A stretch of DNA of 64,000 bases from Fuerstiella sp. GTDB taxonomy: Bacteria; Planctomycetota; Planctomycetia; Planctomycetales; Planctomycetaceae. The stretch spans positions 1 to 64,000 of the forward strand of contig JAQWOH010000019.1 in the NCBI GenBank assembly GCA_029245955.1. Reading direction: 5' to 3'. Under the pieces are notes generated by a model, which saw only the letters and a program-made list of their open reading frames with translations, searched no databases and was not told the origin of the DNA. The position numbers and the translations under genes are program-made. This document shows positions 35,663-46,412 of the stretch, one piece after another (within the stretch, counting starts at the first letter, position 1; each line of letters starts with the position of its first letter).

Positions 35663-36967
35663 ATGAACAATGTTCTATCGGTGGTGCTGGCAGGAGGAAA
35701 AGGCTCCCGTCTTGACCCGCTGACTGCGGACCGCAGCAAGCCAGCCGTACCGTTTGGCGGTGCCTTTCGCATTATCGATTTTTCGCTTTCCAACTGCATC
35801 AATAGTGGTCTGCGAAGGATCCTTGTGGTCACGCAGTATAAGGCAGCCAGCCTTGAGCGCCACATCGAGCGTGGCTGGCACTTTCTGTGCAATGAACTTG
35901 GCGACTTCGTACGCGTGCGTCCGCCGGAACAGCGCGTTGGCGAAAGCTGGTATCTGGGCACTGCGGATGCTCTTTATCAGAACATCTACACCATCGAAAA
36001 AATAGCGCCCAAGCACGTTCTGATCCTGAGCGGTGATCACATCTATCAGATGAACTATCGTCGCTTCGTGTCCGATCACATTCAGTCGGAAGCGGACTGC
36101 AGTATTGCCTGTGTACCGGTGCCGGTGGAAGAAGGACGTCGCTTTGGTGTCATGCAGGTTGACCGCGACAACCGCATCGTCAACTTCGCTGAGAAGCCGG
36201 AGAATCCCGAACCATTGCCGGACAAACCGGCACAATGTCTGGCGTCGATGGGCATCTATGTCTTCCGCACGGAATTCCTGTTCGAACATCTGTGCCGCGA
36301 CGCAAACACCCCAAACAGCCATCGCGACTTTGGCAAAGACATCATCCCATCCATCATCGATCAGCATCTCGTCCGGGCGTGGTCTTTTTCTGACCAGGAC
36401 ACGGGAGAACCGTGTTACTGGAAAGACGTTGGAACACTTGAAACGTACTACGAAGCGAACATGGACCTGATTTCGGTCGATCCGAAATTCAATTTATACG
36501 ATTCCGACTGGCCAATTCGTTCTTACCAAAAACCGTTGCCACCTCCGAAGTTCGTATTCAACGACCCGTCGCCGGGAAATAAGCGAGTGGGGTATGCGGT
36601 GGACAGCATGGTCTGCCCCGGTTCGATTATTTCCGGAGGCACTGTGGAACGATCCATTCTGGGACCGTCTGTCCGGATCAATAGCTACGCCGAGGTACGT
36701 GACTCGATACTGTATGAAGGTGTGTTGATTGGCAGATATGCACGTGTGCGACGAGCAATCATTGACAAGAATGTGCAGATACCTGAAGGCATGCGAATCG
36801 GGTACGACGCCGACGAAGACCGACGACACGGTTTGACTGTCTCCGAAAACGGGATCGTGGCAGTACCGAAAGGCGCTCGCTTTGACACGCATTCCAATGT
36901 TCTGAAACCTCATATTGGCCAACGGGAAGTGAGTGCCGGCATGCTGCGTTCCAGAGCCGATCAATAA
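35663..36967 (+). CDS. glgC: Glucose-1-phosphate adenylyltransferase
   Basis: The product has 434 residues. It has the nucleotide loop LAGGKGSRLDPLTADRSKPA, FRIIDFSLSNC, GTADALYQN, the substrate segment SGDHIYQMNY, and a C-terminal left-handed beta helix. It makes ADP-glucose from ATP and glucose-1-phosphate for glycogen synthesis. GGAG lies 8 bases before the ATG at 35663, which supports this start over one at 35651. The SGNH hydrolase gene starts 26 bases downstream, so the two may be co-transcribed although no link in function is obvious. Confidence 0.96.
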   Translation: MNNVLSVVLAGGKGSRLDPLTADRSKPAVPFGGAFRIIDFSLSNCINSGLRRILVVTQYKAASLERHIERGWHFLCNELGDFVRVRPPEQRVGESWYLGTADALYQNIYTIEKIAPKHVLILSGDHIYQMNYRRFVSDHIQSEADCSIACVPVPVEEGRRFGVMQVDRDNRIVNFAEKPENPEPLPDKPAQCLASMGIYVFRTEFLFEHLCRDANTPNSHRDFGKDIIPSIIDQHLVRAWSFSDQDTGEPCYWKDVGTLETYYEANMDLISVDPKFNLYDSDWPIRSYQKPLPPPKFVFNDPSPGNKRVGYAVDSMVCPGSIISGGTVERSILGPSVRINSYAEVRDSILYEGVLIGRYARVRRAIIDKNVQIPEGMRIGYDADEDRRHGLTVSENGIVAVPKGARFDTHSNVLKPHIGQREVSAGMLRSRADQ

Positions 36968-36993
36968 CCCTGACCTGATTCCGGGAAGCGGCA

Positions 36994-38871
36994 TTGGCTG
37001 AAGACAAAGACAAGCCTGTTATTCCACGCCGACGACGCACTTTTGTAGTTCTGGCCGTGGTGCTCGGATTCCTTCCCGTGGTGACGCTGGAGCTGGGACT
37101 GCGCGTTCTCGGTGTGGGAGACCCGTCAGCCGTTGATCTGCACGCAGGATTCGGCAGCTCAGCCCGGCTGTTCGAACTTGACGAAGTGGACCAGGTATAC
37201 CGGACCCGTCTGGCCAGTCAGAGATTTTTTGTAGAACAGGAGTTCCCTGCGGCCAAGTCACCGACTGACTTTCGCATTTTTTGCCTGGGTGGGTCGACGG
37301 TGCAGGGGCGGCCGTATCGCCCTGAAACGGCGTTCGGTCAATGGCTGGAACTGCAACTGAATGCCGCAGACACTTCGCGCAGGTACCAGTCTGTTAACTG
37401 CGGCGGTATTTCGTACGCCAGTTATCGTCTGCGTCCACTGCTTCAGGAAGTGCTGACGTATAGACCGGACCTCATCATTCTGGCGACCGGACACAACGAG
37501 TTCCTGGAGGATCAGACGTATGCGCATGTGAAGCAGCGGTCCGGCCTTAGAATTCGACTGGAAGAGTCCGCCAGATCGCTTCGCACAGTGATGCTGCTGC
37601 GAAGACTCACTGGCGGTGAAGCTCGCCAGGAACCCACCGAGGATTCGGACGAAACCTCAGCACCGTCGCCCGAAGCAGTGGAAGCCCGGCTTGATGATGC
37701 AGCCGGTTATGCGTCTTACCATCGCGACAATGAATGGCAGCAGCGAGTGGCTGGCGGCTTTGACGATTCGGTACGTGCGATGGTACAGATGTGCCAGGAA
37801 GCTGAGGTACCAATTGTGCTGGTTCAACTGGGAGCAAATCTGCGCGACTGCCCGCCTTTCAAGTCAGAACACCGGGCAGATATCGACGTGGCAGACGAAC
37901 AACAGTGGCAGACACTGTTCGACAACGCAGCAGCCGAGGCCATCAACTCCCCGGCAGCGGCACTGGCGCTGTATCATCAGGCTGCGAAGATCGACGATCA
38001 GTTCCCTCTGCTTAGTTTTCGAATAGCACGATGCCAGGACCGCCTGAAACAGTTCGACCAGGCCCGCCGGAGTTACCTGCTGGCTTTGGAACAGGATATC
38101 TGCCCGTTACGCATGCCGGACCATATTTCAGAAAAACTGACGGCCATTGCAGAAGAAACGCAAGTGCCCATCATCGACGCAGCTGCGGCAATTGCTGACC
38201 GCAGCCCTCAGCAGATCCCTGGTTTCAATGCATTCGTGGACCACGTCCATCCGACAATCGGAGGTCATCAGAAGATGGCTCAGTCGATCGCTGCCGCGCT
38301 GCAGCAGGCCGACATCGTTGCCAGTTCGCCGGTTGCGGCGGAACAGCTAAGACGCTTATATCACGATCATATGAAGTCACTGGGTGCCACCTACTTTTCC
38401 AACGGTCGAAGACGCATCGGCTGGCTGGAAAACTGGGCTCAGCGCCAGCGATTACTGGACGAAATCACTCCTGTCGACACAAGGGGGATGGTGGCGGCCG
38501 CGATCCGCAGTCTGGACCTGAACGACCTGATGGCAGCCACTATGTCTCTGGCTGACGCTATTGCCACTGATGACGCAGCAGCCACGGAAATGCTGCTGGA
38601 ACACTCAGTCGAACTCTTCCAACAGGGCCGAACTGATACCTCGCGCTGGGTACTGGAGAAATTGGCCAAACTCGCACGGAACGAAGCGGCGGCAGGTCAG
38701 ATTTCCCTTGGCTTCCTGATCATCGCTATTGACGAGCAGAACGCGGCTGCAGCGACCACAGCTTTTGAACGTCAGGCCGAAAGCTGGAATGACATTATCA
38801 GCAACGACAGGTCCGGCTGGTCAGAGACAATGCCCGATGTGCTCGAACGTGCTCGCCGACTGCTGCCGTGA
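36994..38871 (+). CDS. Membrane-anchored SGNH/GDSL hydrolase with a TPR-like insertion
   Basis: The product has 625 residues from TTG at 36994. A single N-terminal helix (about 16-36) anchors it. SGNH blocks are visible: GGSTVQG with nucleophile S101, the Gly-Gly of NCGGISYASYRL, N168 in GHNEF, and D416/H419 in FVDHVHPTIGGH. Between block III and block V lies an inserted stretch (about 318-366) that resembles a tetratricopeptide pair, with ALALYHQAAKIDDQFPLLSF and DQARRSYLLALEQD. The C-terminal 180 residues are helical. It is likely an esterase acting at the envelope; the substrate is unknown. Confidence 0.85.
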   Translation: MAEDKDKPVIPRRRRTFVVLAVVLGFLPVVTLELGLRVLGVGDPSAVDLHAGFGSSARLFELDEVDQVYRTRLASQRFFVEQEFPAAKSPTDFRIFCLGGSTVQGRPYRPETAFGQWLELQLNAADTSRRYQSVNCGGISYASYRLRPLLQEVLTYRPDLIILATGHNEFLEDQTYAHVKQRSGLRIRLEESARSLRTVMLLRRLTGGEARQEPTEDSDETSAPSPEAVEARLDDAAGYASYHRDNEWQQRVAGGFDDSVRAMVQMCQEAEVPIVLVQLGANLRDCPPFKSEHRADIDVADEQQWQTLFDNAAAEAINSPAAALALYHQAAKIDDQFPLLSFRIARCQDRLKQFDQARRSYLLALEQDICPLRMPDHISEKLTAIAEETQVPIIDAAAAIADRSPQQIPGFNAFVDHVHPTIGGHQKMAQSIAAALQQADIVASSPVAAEQLRRLYHDHMKSLGATYFSNGRRRIGWLENWAQRQRLLDEITPVDTRGMVAAAIRSLDLNDLMAATMSLADAIATDDAAATEMLLEHSVELFQQGRTDTSRWVLEKLAKLARNEAAAGQISLGFLIIAIDEQNAAAATTAFERQAESWNDIISNDRSGWSETMPDVLERARRLLP

Positions 38872-38876
38872 TTCGG

Positions 38877-40535
38877 CTATCGATTTTCGGCCCAGGCGGC
38901 CAGAGCCTCTCGATTGATTTTGACGTTATGCCGAGTATCAACCGGCAGCGACCGATGAAACAGAATCCGCTTGATGTTCTTCGTCAGATCATTGGCGGCG
39001 CCCAGGGCCAGCAGTTCAACTCGAAGACGAGCCAAGTCGGTTTCTGATTCGGGATAGTGCCCTGCCTCTGGTTCGGCGACGATCGCAGGGGCCTGTTTGC
39101 CACGTTCACCAGTCCCGACAAGTGCGCAGCGATAGATCCGGGGGTGCTGATTGAAAATAGCTTCACACCTCACGGAGAACAACGGCCCGTCGGATGCGAA
39201 TACAATGTGTGCCTTTCGACCGCAGAACCAAAGTCGGCCCTGGTCGTCCAGGTAACCCGTGTCCCCCATACGGTGCCAGAATCCGTTGCGATCAGCAATC
39301 TTAGCCAGAGCTGTTGCGTCGGGGCGACAAAAATACTCGCGGGTGGCGACGGGGCCTTTGACAATAATCTCACCGATTTCGCCTTGTGCACATTCCCTGG
39401 CATCGGAAATTTCTGCAATCGTTTCGAACGTAACAGCAATGATACGAACCTCCATCTGTGCGAAGACCGTACCAACGCAAGTGCCCGCTCCGCTGGCAGT
39501 TTGTTCTGCCGTTTCCGAAAGAACCTGACGGCCACCAATGGCAGCGACCGGCAGACATTCAGTGGCTCCGTACGGCGTAAAGATGTCGGCGGCATCAGGC
39601 AACGCCGCAGTCATGCGTTGCAGCACATGGTTGGGAACCGGAGCCCCGGCCGACAGAATTCTCCGTAACGTCGGGAGTCTGATCCCGTGTTCCTGACAGT
39701 AACGTCCGACCGTGTTCCAAAGTGCGGGCGAACCGAAGGCCTGCGTGACACCGTTGTCGTTGATAGCTTCCAGAATCCGCACTGGGTTCACGCTGGCAGG
39801 TCGTGTCGGATCCATATCCGGAATAACCGTCGTCACCTGCATCGCAACGTTAAACAGCGCGAAAAGAGGAAATCCCGGCAGATCAACTTCGCCTGGCTGA
39901 ATTCCGAAGCGGTCCCGAATCAGATCGACCTGACCGTCAAACATCCCGTGTTCGTATGAAACGCCCTTAGGCGGTCCAGTGCTTCCACTGGTAAAAATGA
40001 TGGCCGCCCGGTCCGTTGATTTGGTCTGTGGCAGATCGATCGACGTATCAGCACCGGCTCGCACAAGCCCCGTATAGGACGGACAGCCGAAACGCCGCTT
40101 CGTGGGTCCCACGATAACATTCAAGCGAGCATTGCCAAATCGTCGAAACTTCAGCCGCCGAATAAGCTGCACGACAGGGATCGCGATGAAACCATTCGGT
40201 TCACAATGATCAAGACAGCGAAACACATTTACTCGCCCCATGCCGGGGTCAATCATTGTACAGACTGCGCCCGATCGAAATACCCCGAATGTTAACGCGA
40301 TCGATTCCAGCGAAGGCGGAACAAACATGGCAAGTCGGTCACCGGGCCGCACGCCCATACGGATCAACCCGCGAGCAATGCAGTCGGCTTCACGATCCAA
40401 CTGCGTAAACGTCAGCTGCGTATAGGTAACTCGCCGCTCCCGGTCACGCCCCTCAGGAAAAACAACGGCTCGCTGGTGCGGAACAATTTCCGCAGATGAT
40501 CGCAATCGATCAGCGATATTGAGATGACGCTGCAT
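38877..40535 (-). CDS. oleC: OleC-like AMP-binding ligase (beta-lactone synthetase family)
   Basis: The product has 552 residues of the acyl-adenylate-forming superfamily. The phosphate loop is IIFTSGSTGPPKGVSYEH, with YGATECLPVAAIGG as the later core motif, GFWHRMGDTGYLDDQGRLWF, and KNIKRILFHRSLPVD near the end. This pattern fits OleC, which forms a beta-lactone from a beta-hydroxy acid in olefin biosynthesis. No oleA, oleB or oleD is in the window, so either the pathway is split or the substrate differs. A generic fatty-acid ligase role is the alternative. It converges on the SGNH hydrolase with about 5 bases between the stops. Confidence 0.82.
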   Translation of the reverse strand: MQRHLNIADRLRSSAEIVPHQRAVVFPEGRDRERRVTYTQLTFTQLDREADCIARGLIRMGVRPGDRLAMFVPPSLESIALTFGVFRSGAVCTMIDPGMGRVNVFRCLDHCEPNGFIAIPVVQLIRRLKFRRFGNARLNVIVGPTKRRFGCPSYTGLVRAGADTSIDLPQTKSTDRAAIIFTSGSTGPPKGVSYEHGMFDGQVDLIRDRFGIQPGEVDLPGFPLFALFNVAMQVTTVIPDMDPTRPASVNPVRILEAINDNGVTQAFGSPALWNTVGRYCQEHGIRLPTLRRILSAGAPVPNHVLQRMTAALPDAADIFTPYGATECLPVAAIGGRQVLSETAEQTASGAGTCVGTVFAQMEVRIIAVTFETIAEISDARECAQGEIGEIIVKGPVATREYFCRPDATALAKIADRNGFWHRMGDTGYLDDQGRLWFCGRKAHIVFASDGPLFSVRCEAIFNQHPRIYRCALVGTGERGKQAPAIVAEPEAGHYPESETDLARLRVELLALGAANDLTKNIKRILFHRSLPVDTRHNVKINREALAAWAENR

Positions 40536-41037
40536 TTACAATTGAGGCTTCAGAACCAGGATCCAAATCGGCTCGAACATGAGCACCACTGACAACTAAA
40601 CGACTGATGAATCACTGATTTTATCAACCGAAATTGTGCAGACCAACTCAGGCGACAGCGCTGACAATTACAACCATCGATCAGCAGCAGCACACTCTAC
40701 GCGCTTCCCGGGGATTGGCAAGTTATGCAGCCGGACACCCGCAGGTGGGCCCGAGAAATGGCCCGCAACGCCTGCCGGAGTGTTGGGTTCGCAGAACATC
40801 ATACGGTCGCCGGCCGTCAGGATGTCAAACGTCCGTCAGGTGGCTGGTATGGCAGCCGAATTAGACGAGCAAGGAAGGTCATCCGATGCAAGACCGCGTC
40901 AGCCTGATTTGTAGTTGAATAAAATATTCGTGATGATCAAGAAACAACGCGAAACAGACTGTCCGCAACAAGACCGACACGATAACAAACGCCAGAGTGG
41001 GCGTTCATACTCGGAAGAATTCACAAGGGTACAGATA
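40536..41037. other. Divergent intergenic region between oleC-like gene and hppA
   Basis: These 502 bases contain overlapping short ORFs only (for example 40636-40914) and no recognised element. An in-frame extension of hppA to a TTG at 40915 exists, but the ribosome binding site and homology favour 41038. Confidence 0.4.
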
Positions 41038-43203
41038 ATGAATACGGTGGCTTTTTGCGTTCCTGCAATCGGTGCGATCGGACTCGCTTTCAGTGCGTAC
41101 CGATACTGGTGGGTGGTCGGACAGGATTCCGGCACTGATCAGATGCAGCAGATCGCCGGTCGTATTCTTCGGGGAGCCATGGCCTTTCTGAAGGCGGAAT
41201 ACTCCGTGCTGCTGGTCTTTCTCCTGGTCGTCGGAGGTTTGCTCTACGCATCAGGCTCCCAGCAGAACTCTCATCCACTCATCGCAATGTCCTTCGCACT
41301 GGGGGCCGTATTTTCCGGGTTGGCTGGATTTCTGGGGATGCGAATTGCCACCGAGGCAAATGTTCGTACGGCGCATGCAGCCCGTACAGGGCTGGGACCT
41401 GCCTTAAAACTGGCCTTCAGCGGAGGTAGCGTCATGGGCCTTGCTGTCGTCGGGCTTGGCGTAATCGGACTTGGTGGTCTGTTCGTGTTCTACATAAGGG
41501 AGTTCGGACTCGAGGACGGAGGACTGGCACGTACGATCAACGTGCTGACCGGATTTTCCTTTGGCGCATCTTCTGTTGCGCTGTTTGCCAGACTCGGTGG
41601 TGGAATCTATACGAAGGCGGCGGACGTCGGTGCCGACCTGGTTGGCAAAGTTGAAGCGGGAATCCCGGAAGATCACCCCCTGAATCCAGCAACGATCGCA
41701 GACAACGTTGGTGACAACGTCGGTGATGTTGCAGGAATGGGAGCCGATTTGTTCGAAAGCTACGTTGGCTCAATCATTGGCGCAATGGTATTGGGGGCAG
41801 CATACTCGCAGTTGCCCGAATTCTCCGGCTATCTGCAAGGCATATCCGCCGTCATGCTGCCGTTGTTTCTTGCCTCCGCCGGAGTCCTTGCTTCGATAGT
41901 CGGCACGTTCTTTGTAAACGCCGACGAATCCACCAGTCCACAGAAGGCGCTAAACCGCGGTGAACTGGTCGCTGCCGGGTTTATGCTGCTTGCCAGCCTG
42001 GCCATTATTATGGGCGTCATGCCGGCAACATGGACGCTTAACGGACAGGAACTAAGTCGCGTCGGTGTCTTCATGTCGACGCTGATCGGCCTTGGCTGCG
42101 GTCTGCTGATCGGCGTCGTTACAGAATATTACACCGGGTGCGGCGGTAAACCCGTGCGTGAAATTGCTCAACAGTCTGTGACCGGAGCAGCGACGAACAT
42201 AATTGCCGGTCTTGGCGTCGGCATGCTGTCGACCGCAATCCCCATTATTTTGATTGCTGCCGCCATTATCGGCGCTCACCACTTTGCGGGGCTGTATGGA
42301 ATTGCCATTGCCGCTGTGGGAATGCTTTCCAACACGGGAATCCAGTTGGCCGTGGATGCTTATGGACCGATCGCTGACAACGCAGGCGGCATCGCCGAGA
42401 TGACCAGCTTACCACCGGAAGTCAGAAAACGAACCGACGAACTGGACGCTGTGGGTAACACAACGGCGGCTATCGGCAAAGGTTTTGCCATCGGTTCAGC
42501 GGCGCTAACCGCGTTGGCGCTGTTTGCCGCCTTCATGGCAACCGCTAAACTGACATCCATCGATATTGCCCAGCCAGTCGTGATGGCCGGACTGTTGCTC
42601 GGTGCGATGGTGCCATTTCTGTTTTCTGCTCTGGCGATGCAGGCTGTTGGCCGAGCGGCTCGAATGATGATCAACGAAGTGCGACGGCAATTCGCCGAGA
42701 TTCCTGAAATCAAACTTGGCTTGGCAGTCTGTACGAAGAACAAAGACGTTCTTCACGAAGAATGGTCCGGCGAAGATAATCAGGTGTTTGCGGACGCCAT
42801 GGAGAAAGTTGAGTACGACAAGTGTATTGCCATCTCCACGCGGGCGTCCCTGAAAGAAATGGTGCTGCCCGGTCTACTGGCGATTATCGCACCGATCGTT
42901 ACCGGGTTTGTGGGAGGTGCAGAAATGCTTGGCGGACTGCTCGCAGGTGTCACGGTCAGCGGAGTGTTGCTGGCGATCTTTCAATCCAACGCCGGCGGTG
43001 CATGGGACAATGCCAAAAAAATGATCGAAGGCGGGATCACAGTGGGCGATGAAACGATCGGTAAGGGCAGTGACGCTCACGCCGCGTCAGTCGTTGGAGA
43101 TACCGTCGGAGATCCGTTCAAGGACACGTCAGGGCCGGCGTTGAACATCCTGCTGAAACTTGTCTCGGTCACGGCCCTGGTCATCGCACCATGGCTGACT
43201 TGA
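41038..43203 (+). CDS. hppA: Membrane-bound pyrophosphatase, probably K+-dependent
   Basis: The product has 721 residues with about 16 membrane helices. Catalytic signatures are present: [31 protein letters not shown], and [16 protein letters not shown] at the C-terminus. The potassium-determining segment reads [14 protein letters not shown], with Ala where potassium-independent enzymes have Lys, so K+ dependence is inferred. Such enzymes use pyrophosphate hydrolysis to pump Na+ or H+; the Glu in the FESY helix is compatible with Na+. AGGG lies about 8 bases before the ATG at 41038. It appears monocistronic and is followed by a perfect hairpin. Confidence 0.94.
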   Translation: MNTVAFCVPAIGAIGLAFSAYRYWWVVGQDSGTDQMQQIAGRILRGAMAFLKAEYSVLLVFLLVVGGLLYASGSQQNSHPLIAMSFALGAVFSGLAGFLGMRIATEANVRTAHAARTGLGPALKLAFSGGSVMGLAVVGLGVIGLGGLFVFYIREFGLEDGGLARTINVLTGFSFGASSVALFARLGGGIYTKAADVGADLVGKVEAGIPEDHPLNPATIADNVGDNVGDVAGMGADLFESYVGSIIGAMVLGAAYSQLPEFSGYLQGISAVMLPLFLASAGVLASIVGTFFVNADESTSPQKALNRGELVAAGFMLLASLAIIMGVMPATWTLNGQELSRVGVFMSTLIGLGCGLLIGVVTEYYTGCGGKPVREIAQQSVTGAATNIIAGLGVGMLSTAIPIILIAAAIIGAHHFAGLYGIAIAAVGMLSNTGIQLAVDAYGPIADNAGGIAEMTSLPPEVRKRTDELDAVGNTTAAIGKGFAIGSAALTALALFAAFMATAKLTSIDIAQPVVMAGLLLGAMVPFLFSALAMQAVGRAARMMINEVRRQFAEIPEIKLGLAVCTKNKDVLHEEWSGEDNQVFADAMEKVEYDKCIAISTRASLKEMVLPGLLAIIAPIVTGFVGGAEMLGGLLAGVTVSGVLLAIFQSNAGGAWDNAKKMIEGGITVGDETIGKGSDAHAASVVGDTVGDPFKDTSGPALNILLKLVSVTALVIAPWLT

Positions 43204-43730
43204 CATGAAACAAACGAGGCTTCGTTTGCCCGAAGACAAACGAAGCCTCTGATAAGTTAGCTCGCAGATAACGCTTGAGAAGAACTGTATGTCATCTCAG
43301 TATGAATAAGCGAGCACCGTCCGGAACTTCCGATTGGTCAAAATGTATGTATCTGCAATCTGCAGATGAATAATCCGCCTCAACGAACATGAAGAACAGC
43401 AACCATTGTGCCATTTGTGGACAATGTCCTATATATTATTGAAGATACATCCAACACACAGGCGACGGAAGGTTTTCAAGTGCGTTCCGGGAATCTGTCT
43501 GACGCACGTCACGATCCGAAGCCAAACTCGAATTTATCAAACTGTCTTATTCCGCTACGCTGATGTGCCAGTCGTGCCGCAGTCGGCGTCTCAGTGCAAC
43601 ATGTCGAGTCTTGCTGGCCCCAGCAAGCCTGAGATACCCTGCTGCCAACGAATTCTCTATGATTCCTGCGGATAATACATTTCCCCAGAGCCAATGCTTC
43701 AAACGCTTGAAGAGGCAAGGACGCTTCTGA
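43204..43730. other. Intergenic region after hppA
   Basis: Apart from the hairpin at 43216-43249, these 527 bases contain nothing I can support as a gene. A short rightward ORF (43406-43675) has no family resemblance and no clear ribosome binding site. Confidence 0.45.
43216..43249 (+). terminator. Perfect 13-bp hairpin after hppA
   Basis: GAGGCTTCGTTTG (43216-43228) is exactly complementary to CAAACGAAGCCTC (43237-43249), with the 8-base loop CCCGAAGA. It begins 13 bases after the hppA stop. The expected T-run is absent (TGATAAGTTAG follows), so termination would need to be factor-assisted, or the hairpin may protect the mRNA 3' end. Confidence 0.6.
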
Positions 43731-44531
43731 ATGAAAATCCGCAATCAACTCGCAAACTGGCTGATCGCCCGAATTGGCACATGGTGTTTGCGGGCATTGT
43801 TTCTGACGGTTCGCGTTGAACACCACAAGGTGGAAACCGATGGAACGCCATACGGGCGAGCTGCAGGGCCGACGCGGTTTTGCTTCTGCATGTGGCACGA
43901 CGCCATTGTCACTGCGGTGTACTCTCTCAAGACAGACAAGCTTGCAGGACTGATCAGCCGCCATCAGGATGGTGGTTACCTTGCCCATGCGGTGAAGCTG
44001 GCAGGGATCACGCCAGTGCGCGGCTCGGCGAGTCGCGGCGGAGCACAGGCGACAAAGCAGTTGATTGATCAGCCTGATCTGCACGTCTGCATAACTCCTG
44101 ACGGCCCGCGAGGGCCCAGACGTGTCATGAAAGACGGAGTCGTATACCTTTCTTCACGTACGGGACGGCCGGTGATCCCTACAACACTGACGGGAACCAA
44201 CTACTGGTCGGTTCCCGGCGGCTGGTCGGACATGATGGTGCCCAAACCGTTTTCTAAGATGATTCTCCTGGCAGGACCCGCCATTGAAGTAGATCCGAAC
44301 CTGAATCGTGAACAGATCTCTGAAGTCACAGAAACAATACAAAAAGAAATGGACCGCCTGGACCTGCTTGGGCAGCGACTGATCCGAGGTGACAGATCCG
44401 TTTTGACACTGCTGGGCCGGAATGGCACATATCCCGACGATGCGATTCCAGCGACCGGCGCCCCGGAAGCCACAAACGCAGATCGAACTGACGACGCCGA
44501 CAAACCCAAGGATATTCGTCGAGTAGCGTAA
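43731..44531 (+). CDS. DUF374 lysophospholipid acyltransferase-family protein
   Basis: The product has 266 residues. It contains FCMWHDAIVTAVY (the H-x4-D-like acyltransferase site, here W-H-D), SRHQDGGYLAHAVKLAGITP, VRGSASRGGAQA, and ITPDGPRGPRRVMKDGVVYL, all typical of DUF374. These proteins are thought to transfer acyl chains in lipid or lipid A biosynthesis. A hydrophobic N-terminal helix anchors it. The last 40 residues are an acidic, disordered-looking tail. It converges on the metY-like gene. Confidence 0.88.
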   Translation: MKIRNQLANWLIARIGTWCLRALFLTVRVEHHKVETDGTPYGRAAGPTRFCFCMWHDAIVTAVYSLKTDKLAGLISRHQDGGYLAHAVKLAGITPVRGSASRGGAQATKQLIDQPDLHVCITPDGPRGPRRVMKDGVVYLSSRTGRPVIPTTLTGTNYWSVPGGWSDMMVPKPFSKMILLAGPAIEVDPNLNREQISEVTETIQKEMDRLDLLGQRLIRGDRSVLTLLGRNGTYPDDAIPATGAPEATNADRTDDADKPKDIRRVA

Positions 44532-44616
44532 GTATTCACGATTATCGAATGGCGTCCTGAATGCTTCGCGGTACCAGTCAGAACGGCAGACGGCACTTAG
44601 AGACGTAATCGTGGCA

Positions 44617-45897
44617 TCACGCCTGGGCCGCCTGCAGCGCCTGATCCAGATCGGCGACAATATCGTCGATGTGTTCAATACCGACCGATAGTCGCACCAT
44701 TTCCGGTGGAATGCCGCCTGAGGCCTGCTGCTCTGCAGTCATTTGAGAATGCGTGGTAGTGGCAGGATGAATGGCCAGACTCTTGGCATCTCCCACGTTG
44801 GCCAGATGCGAAAACATCTGCAGAGCTTCGATAAAGCGACTGCCTGCCGCTGCTCCACCTTGGATACCAAAAATAACCATTGAGCCACCTTTTCCGCCGA
44901 GATACTGTTGCGATTTTTCGTGATTCGAATCGCCTTCCAGACCGGGATATCGGACCCAGTCAACGGCTGAATGCTTCTGCAGGTGTGTTGCGACGGCCAG
45001 CGAATTCTGACAGTGGCGTTCCATTCGCAGCGGCAGCGTTTCCAGGCCCTGCAGGAACATCCATGCATTGTCAGGTGATATGCAGGCTCCCAGATTCCGT
45101 AAGGGAATGACGCGCATCCGCAGGATGTATGCCAACGGAGCAAGATCACCGAGATCATGGGCCCAGCGGATTCCATGGTAACTGCTGTCCGGTTCGTTCA
45201 TCAGCGGAAACTTTTCGCTTTTCCAGTCGAATGTTCCGCTGTCGACAACGACGCCTCCAATTCCGGTCCCGTGGCCTCCCATCCACTTGGTGAGTGAATG
45301 GACTACGACATCTGCACCGTGTTCAATCGGTCGTTGCAGGGCCGGAGTACTGAATGTGCTGTCAACAATCAGCGGCAGGCCATGGGCATGGGCAATTCCT
45401 GAAATGGCATCCAGATCCGAGATCTCAAGCCCGGGATTACTCACCGTTTCACAAAACAACGCTTTGGTCCTGTCATTGATGGCTGCAGAAAAATTCTCGG
45501 GATCAGCCGGGTCCACAAAACGAGCCTTGATGCCAAACTGCGGCAGAATGTCGTTGAACTGCGTAAACGAACCACCATACAGGTTGTTGGCAGACACAAA
45601 TTCGTCGCCGGCCTGCATAATGTTGATCAGGCTATAGAAGACACCACTGGTACCGGAAGCCAGAGCCAGGGCTCCTGCGCCTCCTTCCAGCTGGGCAATG
45701 CGTTGCTCAAGCACATCGTGCGTCGGATTCATCAGACGCGTATAGACATTGCCAAGTTCCTTTAATGCGAACAGATCAGCCGCATGCTTTGTGCTGTTAA
45801 ATACGTAAGAACTGGTCCGATGCAGCGTCACGCCGCGAGAGTTGGTGACGGGGTCCGGCTGGGCGCCGCCGTGAAGACACGTTGTTTCGAACTTCAT
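44617..45897 (-). CDS. metY: O-acetylhomoserine sulfhydrylase (Cys/Met metabolism PLP enzyme)
   Basis: The product has 426 residues from the ATG at 45897 ([20 protein letters not shown]), where the family usually starts. Upstream in-frame starts at 45918 and 45954 cannot be excluded. The PLP lysine is K204 in [30 protein letters not shown] and VDSTFSTP are also present. It makes homocysteine from O-acetylhomoserine and sulfide, linking sulfur assimilation to methionine. Cystathionine-type activity is an alternative in this fold, but the [10 protein letters not shown] loop and length fit the sulfhydrylase branch. Confidence 0.93.
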   Translation of the reverse strand: MKFETTCLHGGAQPDPVTNSRGVTLHRTSSYVFNSTKHAADLFALKELGNVYTRLMNPTHDVLEQRIAQLEGGAGALALASGTSGVFYSLINIMQAGDEFVSANNLYGGSFTQFNDILPQFGIKARFVDPADPENFSAAINDRTKALFCETVSNPGLEISDLDAISGIAHAHGLPLIVDSTFSTPALQRPIEHGADVVVHSLTKWMGGHGTGIGGVVVDSGTFDWKSEKFPLMNEPDSSYHGIRWAHDLGDLAPLAYILRMRVIPLRNLGACISPDNAWMFLQGLETLPLRMERHCQNSLAVATHLQKHSAVDWVRYPGLEGDSNHEKSQQYLGGKGGSMVIFGIQGGAAAGSRFIEALQMFSHLANVGDAKSLAIHPATTTHSQMTAEQQASGGIPPEMVRLSVGIEHIDDIVADLDQALQAAQA

Positions 45898-46412
45898 TAG
45901 CTCCGGTCTTTCGTTCATTAGAAATTGGATCGGGGATGAGATCTGCTGTGCCACATGAAATCAGGGCATTCGCATGACAGAACGGGCCAACACAGGCACC
46001 GTCGTCAATCACGACAACATCAGCCCGGCGCGTTTACACTTCACCAGGAACGTACGTGATCTGCAACCATGCCATCACAAAACTAAACTGATCCTCAGCC
46101 TGTCCACTCTGTGTGATTATGTCCCACCATAGCTGAGCAACCAGCCGAAGTCGGTGTATGTGCCGGTCACCTCCTCATGCCACGAATTTCGGTTGGACCG
46201 ACGATGTTACAGTTCAGCAGAGTACTGCAGGTGGCATGTGGTGACTCGCCTGGTCTGCGCAGGTATTGTATTCAGCAGAAATGGTAAAGTTGAACATTGC
46301 TGTGCAGTTCTTGAGACATTGGCGCCAGTGAGACGATATGAAGGCATCCGCGTCATGTCTTGCTTGTTGCTGCCGCCAATCTTCTGAGTGCCGTTGCCGG
46401 AGCGCCGAACCA
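45898..46412. other. Divergent intergenic region between metY and the BON-like gene
   Basis: No gene or convincing regulatory element was recognised in these 515 bases. Methionine-related genes often have riboswitch leaders, but I could not trace a SAM-riboswitch-like set of helices upstream of 45897. Confidence 0.4.

Noticed and set aside
40636-40914. 92-residue ORF upstream of hppA
   Set aside because: Several overlapping frames are equally open here and none has a convincing start or homology.
45898-46412. SAM riboswitch upstream of metY
   Set aside because: I could not trace the required set of helices in the leader; a covariance-model search would be needed to decide.
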